This document shows positions 16,927 through 26,330 of a stretch of DNA of 64,000 bases, one piece after another (the first letter of the stretch is position 1; every line of letters begins with the position of its first letter). This DNA is from Allobosea vaviloviae (GTDB lineage: Bacteria > Pseudomonadota > Alphaproteobacteria > Rhizobiales > Beijerinckiaceae). Location of the stretch: assembly GCF_001298265.1 (NCBI RefSeq), contig NZ_LGSZ01000053.1, positions 62,001 to 126,000 of the forward strand, in the 5' to 3' direction. The translations under genes were made by a program, and so were the position numbers. The notes under the pieces were generated by a model that ran no database searches, was not told where the DNA came from, and worked only from the letters and a program-made list of their open reading frames with translations.

Positions 16927-17693
16927 TCGCGCGCGCTTTCCGGTCGGGACTTGCTGTCCGGCAGAGTCTCGCCTTCCGGCGATGACTGGATTTCGGGCGA
17001 GAACATGTAGCCACCCGAGCGAATGGTCTGGATCAGCTCGGGCTCGCGCGGATTGGCTTCCATCTTCTGGCGCAGGCGGCTGACCAGCACATCGATCGAG
17101 CGCTCGAACGGCGCCGCCGCGCGCCCTTGCGTCAAATCGAGAAGCTGGTCGCGCGAGAGCACCCTGCGCGGCCGCTCGCAGAAGGCGAGCAGCAGGTCGA
17201 GTTCCGCCCCGGTCAGCATGACGCGCTCGCCCTGCGGGTTGAACAGTCGGCGCACCGCCTTGTCGAGCCGCCAGCCGGAAAAGGCGAGGACGGTGCTCTC
17301 GCCGGCCTCGGGTTCCGGTGCGCTGCCGGCTCGACGCAGCACGGCGCGGATCCGGGCGAGCAGCTCGCGCGGATTGAACGGCTTCACCAGATAATCGTCG
17401 GCGCCCATTTCGAGGCCGAGGATGCGGTCGATCTCCTCCCCCTTGGCGGTGAGCATGATGATCGGCATCGCGCCGTCATTGCGCAGTCGGCGGCACAGGC
17501 TCAACCCATCCTCGCCCGGCAGCATCAGGTCGAGCACGATCAGGTCGAAGCGGCCGTCGCGAAGCGCGACGTCCATCTCGCGTCCGTTCGGGACGGCCCT
17601 GACGCGGAAATCATTGTTGCGCAGGAAGCGCGACACCAAGGTCGCGATCTCGCGGTCGTCCTCGACGATGAGGATATGGGGGGTTCGTGTCAT
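16923..17693 (-). CDS. OmpR/PhoB-family response regulator
   Basis: 256 aa. Receiver domain with acidic pocket EDD (residues 11-13), phospho-acceptor Asp near residue 55 in LIVLDLMLPGEDG, Thr in MLTAKG and Lys in YLVKPFNP. A winged-helix DNA-binding domain follows (MLTGAELDLLLAF, RVLSRDQLLDL, DVLVSRLRQKMEANPREPELIQTIRSGGYMF). OmpR-like, acting with the downstream histidine kinase. The C-terminal tail of about 20 polar residues is longer than usual. Confidence 0.94.
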   Translation of the reverse strand: MTRTPHILIVEDDREIATLVSRFLRNNDFRVRAVPNGREMDVALRDGRFDLIVLDLMLPGEDGLSLCRRLRNDGAMPIIMLTAKGEEIDRILGLEMGADDYLVKPFNPRELLARIRAVLRRAGSAPEPEAGESTVLAFSGWRLDKAVRRLFNPQGERVMLTGAELDLLLAFCERPRRVLSRDQLLDLTQGRAAAPFERSIDVLVSRLRQKMEANPREPELIQTIRSGGYMFSPEIQSSPEGETLPDSKSRPESARE

Positions 17694-17858
17694 CGGCCGG
17701 CTCTAGCCGCGGCTCGCGGCAAGGTCGTGGCCGGATTTGTTTCCGATCATGTCTGCCTCCGGAGCTGGAAAAACAACGATACCAGAAGCCTGCCGCCAGA
17801 CGTCATCGAGAAAACTTACCGCCACAGAACCGGGCCGGCCGCGGCGCTCCATGCCGTC

Positions 17859-18134
17859 ATGTTCGCACCAAGCTCCACTGCCTTCCACACCATCCCGGCG
17901 CGTCGTCTGGCGCTCAGGCGTGCCGTCGCTGGCATCGCCCTCCTCGGAGCCGCCGCACTGTGGCTCTGGGCCCTGCCCGCTTTGGTGACGCGCGATGGCT
18001 TCCTCCTCCGCAGCGCCGCTTGCGCGCAGGCCAGCTATCGCGATCCGGTCACGGGACGTCACCAGCCCGCAGCGCCGGCCCGAATGGCTTTGCAGGAGCC
18101 GTGCCGGCCGGTCGTTTCGGGAGCACGGCCATGA
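17859..18134 (+). CDS. small membrane protein, unknown, coupled to the SGNH gene
   Basis: 91 aa from the ATG at 17859. A basic N-terminus, one membrane segment (AVAGIALLGAAALWLWALP, about residues 21-40), then a short exported tail with two cysteines. The stop codon overlaps the start of the SGNH hydrolase gene as ATGA (18131-18134), which is the main evidence that it is real. No recognisable family. Could be a structural partner of the hydrolase (inference). Confidence 0.5.
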   Translation: MFAPSSTAFHTIPARRLALRRAVAGIALLGAAALWLWALPALVTRDGFLLRSAACAQASYRDPVTGRHQPAAPARMALQEPCRPVVSGARP

Positions 18135-18910
18135 CCGTCCTGCCGCTCGGCCGCCTCCCCCGGCCTCCAGCCCCGAGAGCAGCTTCGCATCGCCTCATCA
18201 TTGCGATCGTCCTGATCCTGCCCCTCGCCCTGATCTTCGGTTCGCTGGCAGGCTTCGCGATCGGCCGCATCGCCGCGCCGCCCACCTCCTACCGCGACCA
18301 GCGGCTCGCCGAGATCACGGCCGAGCTCGGCCGCATCGACGGAGACTATTTGCTCGCCTCGGGCGATTCCCATGTCGCTCGCTGGCACGCCCGCGAGTTC
18401 TGCGGCCTGCCGGTGGTCAATGCCGGCGTGGACGGAGCAACCGCTGGCGATACCGACGCCCTGCTCGCGCAGATCGCGCTGCCGCGCCCGCCCCGCGCGA
18501 TCATCCTGGCCGGCGGCACCAACGCCGCCATCCGCAGGCGCTGCCGCGGCCCGCCGCAGGCCGTGATCCGATTTGGCGAGGCCTTCCGGCCGCTGCTCAG
18601 GCGGCTGTCCCATACGGCCGATCTTGTCGTGGTCACCGGCGTGCCTGCCATCGACGTCAGCCAGGTCGACGGGTTTTCGGCGGAGGCAGCGACCGCGATT
18701 GGCGCATCGGCCGAGACCACCTGCCGCGCGAGCACCTCCTGCCGTGTCGCCAAGAGCTTCGATGCCGACGATCCGCTGACGGACGGGCTGCATCTCGCCG
18801 ATTACGGGCATGCCTATGAGCGTATCGCGCCAGCGCTCTGCCCAGCGCTCGCCAACAGGAGACCGCCCTCACCGGCGGCAAGCCAGAACGCCGACGCAAG
18901 GAGGCCATGA
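18131..18910 (+). CDS. SGNH/GDSL-type hydrolase, membrane-anchored
   Basis: 259 aa. N-terminal membrane anchor (LIIAIVLILPLALIFGSLAGFAIG). The extracytoplasmic domain has block I LLASGDSHVARW (catalytic Ser in GDSH), a GGTNAA segment in the block III position and C-terminal DGLHLADYGHAYERIAPAL carrying the Asp-x-x-His pair. Likely acts on an esterified envelope glycan or lipid; the substrate is unknown. Four cysteines in the exported part. Translationally coupled to the small upstream protein. Confidence 0.75.
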   Translation: MTVLPLGRLPRPPAPRAASHRLIIAIVLILPLALIFGSLAGFAIGRIAAPPTSYRDQRLAEITAELGRIDGDYLLASGDSHVARWHAREFCGLPVVNAGVDGATAGDTDALLAQIALPRPPRAIILAGGTNAAIRRRCRGPPQAVIRFGEAFRPLLRRLSHTADLVVVTGVPAIDVSQVDGFSAEAATAIGASAETTCRASTSCRVAKSFDADDPLTDGLHLADYGHAYERIAPALCPALANRRPPSPAASQNADARRP

Positions 18911-19006
18911 CGGATCGGCGCTGCCTCTGGATCGGCAGCGCCCGGCTCCCCATCTGAGAGCCGACGCCGCCGCTCCCCGGTGCGCAAGCATCAGCAGAGG
19001 CCTCCC

Positions 19007-20011
19007 ATGGTCGCCATTTCCGTCCTCGACCTCGTTCCCGTCCGCGAAGGCCAGGAGGCGGGCGACGCGCTCCGGGCCTCGATGGATCTCGCCCGCCATG
19101 CCGAGGCGCTCGGTTACACCCGCTATTGGGTGGCCGAACACCACAACATGACCGGCATCGCCAGCGCCGCCACCGCCGTCGTGATCGGCCAGCTCGCCGC
19201 CGCGACCAAGACGATCCGCGTCGGTGCCGGCGGCATCATGCTGCCCAACCACGCGCCGCTGATCATCGCCGAGCAGTTCGGCACGCTGGAGGCGCTGTTT
19301 CCAGGCCGCATCGACCTCGGCCTCGGCCGCGCGCCGGGCACCGACCAGATGACCATGCGGGCGATGCGGCGCAGCCCGATGGCCTCCGACCAGTTTCCGC
19401 AGGACGTTCTGGAGGTGCAGGCCTTCTTTGCGCCCGCCGGCCCCAACCAGGCGATCCAGGCCGTGCCGGGCGCAGGGCTGAACGTGCCGCTCTGGATTCT
19501 CGGCTCCAGCCTGTTCGGCGCGCAGCTCGCGGCCGAACTCGGCCTGCCCTATGCCTTCGCCTCGCATTTCGCGCCCGATGCTCTGATGCAGGCCCTTGCC
19601 GTCTATCGCGAGCGCTTCAAGCCCTCAGAGCAGCTCCAGACCTCCTATGCCATGCCCGGCATCAACGTCATCGCCGCCGAGACCGATGCCGAGGCGCGCT
19701 ATCTCGCTACCTCGCTGCAGCAGCGCTTCGTCGGCATGGTCCGCGGCGTGCGCGGCAAGCTGCAACCGCCGATCGACGACATCGAGACCTATTGGTCGCC
19801 GGCCGAAAAGGCCCATGTTTCCGGAATGCTGCGCTACGCCTTCATCGGCTCGCCCGAGACGCTGAAGCGCAGCCTCGGCGCCTTCATCGCAGCGACACAG
19901 GCCGATGAGATCATGGCGACAGCGCCGATCTTCGACCATGCGGCGCGAAAACGATCCTTTGAAATCCTCGCCAGCATCGCGCCGGAGATCGGGGTGGCGA
20001 AAGCCGCCTGA
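19007..20011 (+). CDS. LLM class flavin-dependent oxidoreductase (luciferase-like monooxygenase)
   Basis: 334 aa. Starts [21 protein letters not shown] and contains the family-typical [47 protein letters not shown] and [27 protein letters not shown], the E. coli YhbW-like subgroup. The ATG at 19007 is preceded by AGAGG; an in-frame GTG at 18980 adds nine residues. TIM-barrel enzyme using reduced flavin from a separate reductase; the substrate is unknown. No operon partner is obvious. Confidence 0.92.
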   Translation: MVAISVLDLVPVREGQEAGDALRASMDLARHAEALGYTRYWVAEHHNMTGIASAATAVVIGQLAAATKTIRVGAGGIMLPNHAPLIIAEQFGTLEALFPGRIDLGLGRAPGTDQMTMRAMRRSPMASDQFPQDVLEVQAFFAPAGPNQAIQAVPGAGLNVPLWILGSSLFGAQLAAELGLPYAFASHFAPDALMQALAVYRERFKPSEQLQTSYAMPGINVIAAETDAEARYLATSLQQRFVGMVRGVRGKLQPPIDDIETYWSPAEKAHVSGMLRYAFIGSPETLKRSLGAFIAATQADEIMATAPIFDHAARKRSFEILASIAPEIGVAKAA

Positions 20012-20082
20012 GACCGGCGGAACTTCCGCCCTCTCGTGGCGTTGGCCGGGTTTCCATTGTTGCAATGCACCCGGGGACGACC

Positions 20083-20904
20083 ATGAAACTCAACGTGTCG
20101 GCGACGCTGACCTATGGCTTCGACAGCGACACGCAGGTGATCGCGGCGATCGAGGCTGCGCGTTCGCCCGATCAGACGATCATCTCCGAGAGCTTGGTGA
20201 TCTCGCCCGACGCGGTCCTGGTCCGCGATCAAGATCCGATGACGGGCGAGCGCCGCTTTCGCACTGCCCTCTCCGGCCAGGTCCAGATCAGCTACCAGGC
20301 GCTGGTCGACAATGGCAAGCGCATCCCCCTCGTGCCCTATGCTCGCCAGCACGACTGGTCGGAGCTGCCGCAGGACGTGCTGCCCTATCTGCTGCCGAGC
20401 CGGTTTTCGCCCTCCGACGAGTTCATGCGCTTCGCCCAGCGTGAGTTCTGCGCGATCGAGGCCGGCGGCGCCCGCATCCTCGCCGTGCTCGACTGGCTGC
20501 ACGAGCATCTCGACTATGTCCACGGCGTCAGCCACGCCCAGACCACCGCCGAGCAGACCTTCATCGACCGCGCCGGCGTCTGCCGCGACTTCAGCCATCT
20601 CGGCATCGCGCTGACCCGCGCCTTGAACATCCCCGCACGCGCCGTGAGCGCCTATGCGCTCGACCTCGACCCGCCGGATTTCCATGCGATCTTCGAGGTC
20701 TATCTCAACGGTGGCTGGTGGCTCGTCGATCCGACGCAGCTCGCGCCGGTCGAGGGCATCGTCCGCATCGCCAGCGGCCGCGACGCCGCCGACATCGCCT
20801 TCCTGACCAGCCAGTTCAACTGCCAGTGCCTGAACCAGTCGATTACCGTCTCTCGGGCCCAGGATGACGTCGGCAGCGATGATGCCGGGCAGCAGGCCGC
20901 CTGA
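20083..20904 (+). CDS. transglutaminase-like domain protein
   Basis: 273 aa, no signal peptide or membrane segment. An N-terminal beta-rich domain (about residues 1-130) is followed by the transglutaminase core with the catalytic triad visible as Cys in RAGVCRDFSHL, His in DFHAIFEVYL and Asp in WLVDPTQLAP. These bacterial proteins are presumed cysteine peptidases or amidases. Its stop codon directly abuts that of sitD on the other strand. Confidence 0.88.
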   Translation: MKLNVSATLTYGFDSDTQVIAAIEAARSPDQTIISESLVISPDAVLVRDQDPMTGERRFRTALSGQVQISYQALVDNGKRIPLVPYARQHDWSELPQDVLPYLLPSRFSPSDEFMRFAQREFCAIEAGGARILAVLDWLHEHLDYVHGVSHAQTTAEQTFIDRAGVCRDFSHLGIALTRALNIPARAVSAYALDLDPPDFHAIFEVYLNGGWWLVDPTQLAPVEGIVRIASGRDAADIAFLTSQFNCQCLNQSITVSRAQDDVGSDDAGQQAA

Positions 20905-21747
20905 TCAGGCGAGCGCTGCGCGCCTGGCCTGGCGGCGCAGGTTGAGTCCGAGCGCGATCAGGAAGAACACCGCCTGAACCACGACGATGCAGGGGCCGGT
21001 CGCCCCGTCCAGGTGAAAGCTCAGGATCGTTCCGATCACGCTCGACACGGTCGCTGCCGTGATGGCGACCGCAAGCATGGCATCGAAGCGACGCGTGGTC
21101 AGGAAGCCGATGGCGCCGGGTGCGATCAGCATGGCGACGACGAGGATAATGCCGACGGCCTTCAACGCCGCGACGATGGTCAAGGCCAACAGCATCAGCA
21201 GACCAAAGTTCAGCAAACGAACCGGAAGGCCGATCGCCCGGGCGTGAGCCGGATCGAAGGCGAGCAGCAGGAAGTCGCGGCGCTTGGCCAGCATCACCGC
21301 GATCGTCGGCACGGCGATCGCCGCCGTCTCGGCGATGTCGGCCCATCGCACGCCGAGCATGTTGCCGAACAGGACGTGCAGCAGGTGCTGGTCGCTGTCG
21401 ACCTTGACGAACATCACGAGGCCGAGCGCGAACATGCCGGAGAAGACGATGCCCATCACGGTGTCCTCCTTCACCCGGCTGTTCTCCTTGAGATAGCCGA
21501 TGGACACAGCGCATCCGAGGCCGGCGACGAACGCGCCCGCCGCCAGCGGCAGGCCGGCGACCTGCGCCAGCACGATTCCCGGCAGCACAGCATGCGAGAC
21601 CGCATCGCCCATCAGCGACCAGCCCTTGAGAATGAGGAAGCAGGACAGGACGGCGCAGACGACGCCGACCAGCACCGCGACGACAAGGCCGCGCTGCATG
21701 AATTCATGTGAAAGCGGCGCGATCAGCCAGGCTTCGATCAGGCTCAT
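20905..21747 (-). CDS. sitD: manganese/iron ABC transporter permease, SitD-like
   Basis: 280 aa ABC-3 family permease with about eight hydrophobic segments. Typical motifs are [20 protein letters not shown] near the N-terminus and VVAMLIAPGAIGFLTTRRF. Last gene of sitABCD. A 205-bp gap holding a long inverted repeat separates it from sitC. The frame reaches 21909, but the ATG at 21747 gives the family-typical start. Expected to be repressed by Mur under manganese sufficiency. Confidence 0.88.
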   Translation of the reverse strand: MSLIEAWLIAPLSHEFMQRGLVVAVLVGVVCAVLSCFLILKGWSLMGDAVSHAVLPGIVLAQVAGLPLAAGAFVAGLGCAVSIGYLKENSRVKEDTVMGIVFSGMFALGLVMFVKVDSDQHLLHVLFGNMLGVRWADIAETAAIAVPTIAVMLAKRRDFLLLAFDPAHARAIGLPVRLLNFGLLMLLALTIVAALKAVGIILVVAMLIAPGAIGFLTTRRFDAMLAVAITAATVSSVIGTILSFHLDGATGPCIVVVQAVFFLIALGLNLRRQARRAALA

Positions 21748-21790
21748 GGCGTAAGCCCTCTCCGAACGGGGCGAAGGCGGCGCGAACATG

Positions 21791-21923
21791 CCCCCTCCCC
21801 CCGCTTGCGGTGGGGAGGGTTGGGGTGGGGGGCAGTGCCGCTCGGCGAAACGGCAAAGGGTGGCTCTCCGGCTTTGCGGCCCCCCATCCCTAACCCTTCC
21901 CCACCGCAAGCGGGGGGAAGGGG
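21791..21923. repeat. long imperfect inverted repeat between sitC and sitD
   Basis: Left arm 21791-21833 and right arm 21878-21923 are near-complementary over about 43 bp; each contains CCCCGCTTGCGGTGGGGA or its complement. The loop is about 44 bp. Distinct in sequence from the GTCAT elements. Interrupts the sit operon. Confidence 0.85.
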
Positions 21924-21952
21924 ATTGGGCCGAGGCTCATTCGCGCACCTCA

Positions 21953-22810
21953 TCACGGCATCTCCGACACGGCTCTGGCCGCCCGTGCGGCCGCCAGCCG
22001 GCCATGCTTGGGCGCGAAGACGAAGGCGAGCAGAAACAGGATGGTCTGGAACACCACGATCAGCCCGCCGGTCGAACCATCGAGGAAATAGCTCGCATAG
22101 GCGCCGGCTGCGCTGGTGACGACGCCGAGTGTGATCGCGATGCAGATCAGCCGGCCGAAACGGTCGCTGAGCAGATAGGCCGTCGCCCCGGGCGTGATCA
22201 CCATCGCGATCACCAGCACGGCCCCGACCGTCTGCAGCGCCGCGACGGTGCAGGCGCTGAGCAGCACGAAGAACAGGATCTTCAGCCGCATCGGCGACAG
22301 CCCCACCGCGCGCGCCTGATTCTCGTCGAAGAAGACCAGCATCAGGTCGCGCCAGCGCGCCAGCAGCACCACGAGCGACACCGCCGCGATGATCGCGACC
22401 TGGACGACATCCTCGTCGGAAATGCCGAGAATGTTGCCGAGCACGATCGACTGCACGTTGACCGAGGTCGGATTGATCGAGACGATCAAAAGCCCCGCCG
22501 CAAAGAAGGTGGTGAAGACGATGCCGATGACGGCATCCTCGCGCAGTTGGGTGCGCACCCGGACCAGCGCCATCGCCAGCGCCGCCAGCAACCCCGAGAA
22601 GAAGGCACCGGCCGCATAGGGCACCTTCAACAGATAGGCGAGCGCAACGCCGGGCACGATCGCATGGGCCAGCGCGTCGCCCATCAGCGACCAGCCCTTC
22701 AGCATCAGGAAGCAGGACAGGAAGGCGCAGACCCCGCCGACCAGGGCAGAGACCCAGATCGCCTTGACCATGTATTGATAGCCGAAGGGCTCGAGCAGCA
22801 GGTCGATCAT
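21953..22810 (-). CDS. sitC: manganese/iron ABC transporter permease, SitC-like
   Basis: 285 aa ABC-3 permease. [40 protein letters not shown] and [19 protein letters not shown] are typical; the same motif order as sitD shows an old duplication. The start overlaps the stop of sitB by 4 nt. Forms the membrane channel with SitD. Confidence 0.9.
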   Translation of the reverse strand: MIDLLLEPFGYQYMVKAIWVSALVGGVCAFLSCFLMLKGWSLMGDALAHAIVPGVALAYLLKVPYAAGAFFSGLLAALAMALVRVRTQLREDAVIGIVFTTFFAAGLLIVSINPTSVNVQSIVLGNILGISDEDVVQVAIIAAVSLVVLLARWRDLMLVFFDENQARAVGLSPMRLKILFFVLLSACTVAALQTVGAVLVIAMVITPGATAYLLSDRFGRLICIAITLGVVTSAAGAYASYFLDGSTGGLIVVFQTILFLLAFVFAPKHGRLAAARAARAVSEMP

Positions 22811-23757
22811 GGCGCCGCATCCTTGACGGGTTCCGCCTTGCCGGCATCCGCCGTCTCGCCATTCGTCGTGCCGGGAGCCTGCGTCTCACTGTCCTGCCTG
22901 CCGTAAAGCACGAGCGGGCGTTCATCGTCGGTGATGACGGTGACGTGGCGTTCGTCGGCATCTTCATGCAGATCGGCGCCGCCGAGCCGGAAATGCCGGA
23001 GCGCGCCCCCAAAAGCGCGCTGGAGGTTGTCATGGATGAAGGTGGTCTGCGTCGGCCCCGCCGCCAGCACGGTCTTGTTGATGATCACGACCTGGTCGCA
23101 GAAGTCCGGAATCGAGCCCAGATTATGCGTCGAGACCAGCATCAGCCGGCCCTCCGCCCGCAATTCCCGCATCAGCGCGACGATGGCGTCCTCGGTCTTG
23201 ACGTCGACGCCCGTGAAGGGCTCGTCGAGCAGGATGACCTGCCCGCCCTGCGCCAGGGCGCGGGCCAGGAAGACGCGCTTGCGCTGCCCGCCCGACAATT
23301 CGCCGATCTGGCGCTCGCGGAATTCGAGCATGTTGACGCGGGCCAGCGCCTGCTCGACCGCCTCGCGATCGGCGCGGCCTGCGATGCGCAGAAAGCCCAT
23401 ATGCCCGTAGCGGCCCATCATCACCACGTCCTCGACCAGGACGGGAAAGCTCCAGTCGACCTCCTCGGCCTGCGGCACATAGGCGACGAGGCCGCGCTTC
23501 AGCGCCTGGCGCACCGGCAGCCCGGCGATCGAGACCGAGCCGCGCGCCGGCTTGAGGAAGCCCATCAGCGTCTTGAACAGCGTCGATTTGCCGGACCCGT
23601 TGATGCCGACGAGCGCGCAGATCGTCCCGGCGCCAAGCGAGAAGGAGGCATCGTTCACCGCCGTGACGCCATTGCCGTAACGGACCGTGACCCGCTCGAC
23701 GACAATAGAAGGCTTCACATCGTCAGAGCCGGACAGGCCGGTCGCGGAAACGCTCAC
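22807..23757 (-). CDS. sitB: manganese/iron ABC transporter ATP-binding protein, SitB-like
   Basis: 316 aa. Walker [11 protein letters not shown]-loop VPQAEEVDW (the EEVDW is typical of Mn/Zn ATPases), signature LSGGQRKR, Walker [10 protein letters not shown]-switch STHN. About 60 extra residues after the ATPase core form a polar, acidic tail rich in D/E/T that is longer than usual. Overlaps sitA and sitC by 4 nt each. Confidence 0.92.
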   Translation of the reverse strand: MSVSATGLSGSDDVKPSIVVERVTVRYGNGVTAVNDASFSLGAGTICALVGINGSGKSTLFKTLMGFLKPARGSVSIAGLPVRQALKRGLVAYVPQAEEVDWSFPVLVEDVVMMGRYGHMGFLRIAGRADREAVEQALARVNMLEFRERQIGELSGGQRKRVFLARALAQGGQVILLDEPFTGVDVKTEDAIVALMRELRAEGRLMLVSTHNLGSIPDFCDQVVIINKTVLAAGPTQTTFIHDNLQRAFGGALRHFRLGGADLHEDADERHVTVITDDERPLVLYGRQDSETQAPGTTNGETADAGKAEPVKDAAP

Positions 23758-24665
23758 TGGCCGAAACCCCTGGCGATCGTATCGACCGTGACCTCGAGCA
23801 GCTTGAGATAGGTCGGCACCGGCCCGTCCGCGCCCGAGAGCGAATCGACATAGAGCACGCCGCCATAGGTCGCGCCGGTCTCCTTGGCGACCTGCCTGGC
23901 CGCCTTGTCGGAGATCGTGCTTTCGCTGAACAGGGCCGGGATCTTGTTCTTGCGCACGAGATCGATCAGCCGGCGCACCTGCTGCGGCGTGCCCTGCTGG
24001 TCAGCATTGATCGGCCAGAGATAGGCTTCGCGCCAGCCATAGTCGCGGGTCAGATAGCTGAAGGCGCCTTCGCTGGAGACGAGCCAGCGCTTGTCGGCCG
24101 GCACTTTGTCCAGTCGCGCGCGCAGCGGCGCATCGACGGCCTTGATCCTGTCGGAATAGGCCTTGGCATTGGCGGCATAGATCGCGGCCTGTGCGGGATC
24201 GGCGTCGGACATCGCCTTGCGGATGTTCTCGACATAGATCAGCGCGCTCTGCGTCGACATCCAGGCATGCGGGTTCGGCTTGCCCTCATAGGGCCCCTCC
24301 TTGATGCCCATCGGGACGATGCCCTCGGTCACCACCGCGCTCTTCACGTTCTTGACGTTCTCGAAGAAGCGCTCGAACCAGCGTTCCAGGTTCATCCCGT
24401 TCCAGAGCACGAGATCGGCCGACTGCGCCTTCACCACGTCCAGCGGCGTCGGCTGGTAGTCATGGATCTCGGCGCCGGGCTTGGTGATCGATTCGACGAT
24501 CGCGGCATCGCCGGCGACGTTCTGGGCGATGTCCTGGATCACCGTGAAGGTGGTGACGACGCGCAGCTTCTTCGCCTGCGCCAGCGCAACGTCGGGCGCC
24601 ATCGCCGATGCGCCGGCCAACAGCGCGGCGGCACTCAAGCCCATGAAAGATCGACGCGAACGCAT
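23754..24665 (-). CDS. sitA: manganese/iron ABC transporter substrate-binding protein, SitA-like
   Basis: 303 aa cluster A-I (ZnuA/SitA) protein. Twin-arginine-like signal [18 protein letters not shown], cleavage near ALA-QA. Metal ligands are visible as His in [11 protein letters not shown], His in [10 protein letters not shown], Glu in LFSEST and Asp in LYVDSLSG, the His-His-Glu-Asp set of Mn/Fe binders. No His-rich loop, which argues against zinc. The ATG at 24665 has AGGAG upstream; an in-frame start at 24692 would fall inside the regulatory region. Confidence 0.92.
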   Translation of the reverse strand: MRSRRSFMGLSAAALLAGASAMAPDVALAQAKKLRVVTTFTVIQDIAQNVAGDAAIVESITKPGAEIHDYQPTPLDVVKAQSADLVLWNGMNLERWFERFFENVKNVKSAVVTEGIVPMGIKEGPYEGKPNPHAWMSTQSALIYVENIRKAMSDADPAQAAIYAANAKAYSDRIKAVDAPLRARLDKVPADKRWLVSSEGAFSYLTRDYGWREAYLWPINADQQGTPQQVRRLIDLVRKNKIPALFSESTISDKAARQVAKETGATYGGVLYVDSLSGADGPVPTYLKLLEVTVDTIARGFGQ

Positions 24666-24703
24666 GCGGTCTCCTGTCGGATGTGCATTCATACCTCACG
24701 CTA

Positions 24704-24767
24704 TTGCAACGCACTTGCATCTGTCAATGCAGTTGCGAGTTATTTGCAATAAGGAGTTTTTGCAAAT
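24704..24767. promoter_or_regulatory. Mur/Fur-type operator region between sitA and mur
   Basis: AT-rich island with repeated TTGCAA-like hexamers: TTGCAA at 24704, 24744 and 24760, TTGCAT at 24715, TTGCGA at 24733. The first two form a perfect TGCAA-CGCAC-TTGCA inverted repeat (24705-24719). Known Mur sites are AT-rich TGCAA-containing dyads, and the divergent gene is a Mur-type regulator. Confidence 0.72.
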
Positions 24768-24794
24768 GCGTCGCAGAATTGCTATGCCGGCGAC

Positions 24795-25244
24795 ATGACG
24801 GAAATTGCGCAGCGCGTGGCCGGCTTCGAGGGCCAGCTCAGGGATGCCGGGCTGCGGATGACGCAGCAGCGCCGGCTGATCCTGCGCGTGCTGGCAGAGG
24901 CCGACGACCATCCCGACGCCAAGGGCATCTTCACACGCGCCTTCGCGCATGATCCGACGCTCTCGCTCTCAACGGTCTATCGCACCATGAAGCTCCTGGA
25001 GACGCAGGGCGCGATCGAGCGTCACGCCTTCGAGGACGGGGTCTCTCGCTACGAGCACGCCGACCAGGAACATCACGACCACCTGATCGACATCGACAGC
25101 GGCGAGGTGATCGAGTTCTCCTCGGACGCAATCGAGGAACTGCAGCGCCGCATCGCCGCCGAACTCGGCTACGAACTCGTCCGCCACCGGCTGGAGCTCT
25201 ACGGCCGTAAGAAGCGCCCGGGCGTTCGGGGCAAGAAGAGTTAG
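24795..25244 (+). CDS. mur: Fur-family manganese-responsive regulator Mur
   Basis: 149 aa. Winged helix with [30 protein letters not shown] and [18 protein letters not shown]. The dimerisation domain has [19 protein letters not shown]: the usual Fur-family HHDH site is there, but neither CxxC motif of Zur/PerR nor the C-x-x-C typical of E. coli Fur. In alphaproteobacteria this form divergent from sitABCD is Mur, a manganese sensor. It would repress sitA, and possibly itself, through the repeats at 24704-24767. Confidence 0.88.
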   Translation: MTEIAQRVAGFEGQLRDAGLRMTQQRRLILRVLAEADDHPDAKGIFTRAFAHDPTLSLSTVYRTMKLLETQGAIERHAFEDGVSRYEHADQEHHDHLIDIDSGEVIEFSSDAIEELQRRIAAELGYELVRHRLELYGRKKRPGVRGKKS

Positions 25245-25249
25245 AACGC

Positions 25250-25341
25250 GTCATGGTCGGGCTTGACCCGACCATCTCGGAAACCAGCGCCTTCTGGTCC
25301 GGAGATTCTCGGGTCTGCGCTGCGCTCCGCCCGAGAATGAC
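25250..25341. repeat. GTCAT...ATGAC palindromic element (copy 3, GTCATGGTCGG type)
   Basis: GTCATGGTCGGG-CTTGA-CCCGACCAT hairpin followed by a second half ending CCCGAGAATGAC. Fills the gap between the convergent mur and GST genes. Confidence 0.85.
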
Positions 25342-25350
25342 GCGCTGGCC

Positions 25351-26312
25351 TCAGCCGCCGAGCAGTTTGGACAGATCAGGCCCCACCGGCACGATACCCG
25401 TGGGATTGATGGTCCGGTGGCTCTCGTAATAGTGCCGCTTGATGTGGCCGAGATCGACGGTGCCGGAGACGCCATCGACCTGGAACAGCGCCCGCAAATA
25501 GGCGCTCAGCCGCGGATAGTCGGCGATCCGCCGAATGTTGCACTTGAAATGGCCGACATAGACGGCGTCGAAGCGGATCAGCGTCGTGAACAGCCGCCAG
25601 TCCGCCTCGGTGATGTCGTCGCCGGTGAGGAAGCGCCGCGCAGCCAGCCGCTCCTCCAGCCAATCCAGCGTGTCGAACAGAGGCGCCACGGCCTCCTCAT
25701 AGGCAGCTTGCGTCGTCGCGAAGCCGGCCTTGTAGACGCCGTTGTTGACGGTGGCGTAGATGCGCTCGTTCAGCGCGTCGATCTCCGTCCGCAGCGCCGG
25801 CGGATAAAAGTCGCCCGGCTTCGCGCCGATGCCATCAAAAGCCGAATTGAACATCCGGATGATCTCGGACGACTCGTTGTTGACGATCGTCGCGGTCGCC
25901 TTGTCCCATAGGACCGGGACGGTGACGCGGCCGGTATAATGCGGATCGGCCCGCGTATAGACCTCGTGCAAATACTGCGCGCCCCCGATCGGATCGGGCA
26001 CGACGCCCTCGCCTTGCGCGAAGGTCCAGCCCTTGTCGAGCATCAGCCAATTCACGACGGAGACGTCGATCATCGCCTCCAGCCCCTTCAGCGCCCGGAA
26101 GATCAGGGCGCGATGGGCCCAGGGGCAGGCCAGCGAGACGTAGAGATGATAGCGCCCGGCCTCGGCCTTGAAGCCACCCTCGCCCTCGGCCCGGGCGCGC
26201 CGTCGGCGGTCACCCAGTTGCGGAAGGCGCTGTCCTGACGCTGGAACCGCCCGCCGCTCTTGGCGGTGTCGTACCACTGATCCTGCCAGCGCCCGTCGAC
26301 CAGAAGGCCCAT
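25351..26312 (-). pseudogene. glutathionyl-hydroquinone reductase (GST family), interrupted by a one-base frameshift
   Basis: The first 43 codons from the ATG at 26312 (MGLLVDGRWQDQWYDTAKSGG... to TADGAPGP) and the remaining 280 codons (EGEGGFKAEAGRYHLYVSLACPWAHR... to LSKLLGG) are in different frames. A single missing base near 26185 explains it: CCG-AG-GGC-GAG, where CCG-AGN-GGC-GAG would be in frame. Apart from that the protein is complete: catalytic Cys in LACPWAHR and family motifs GRVTVPVLWD, NNESSEIIRMFN, TEADWRLFTTLIRFD, VYVGHFKCN. Such enzymes reduce glutathionyl-hydroquinones with glutathione. Either a recent inactivation or a base-calling error; a real start inside the second frame would lose conserved N-terminal residues. 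Confidence 0.85.
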
Positions 26313-26330
26313 GATGCGTCCTTTCCGGCC

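Noticed and set aside
24683-24952. Alternative frame over the mur promoter and 5' end
   Set aside because: It would start inside the TTGCAA operator cluster and lacks any Fur-family residue.
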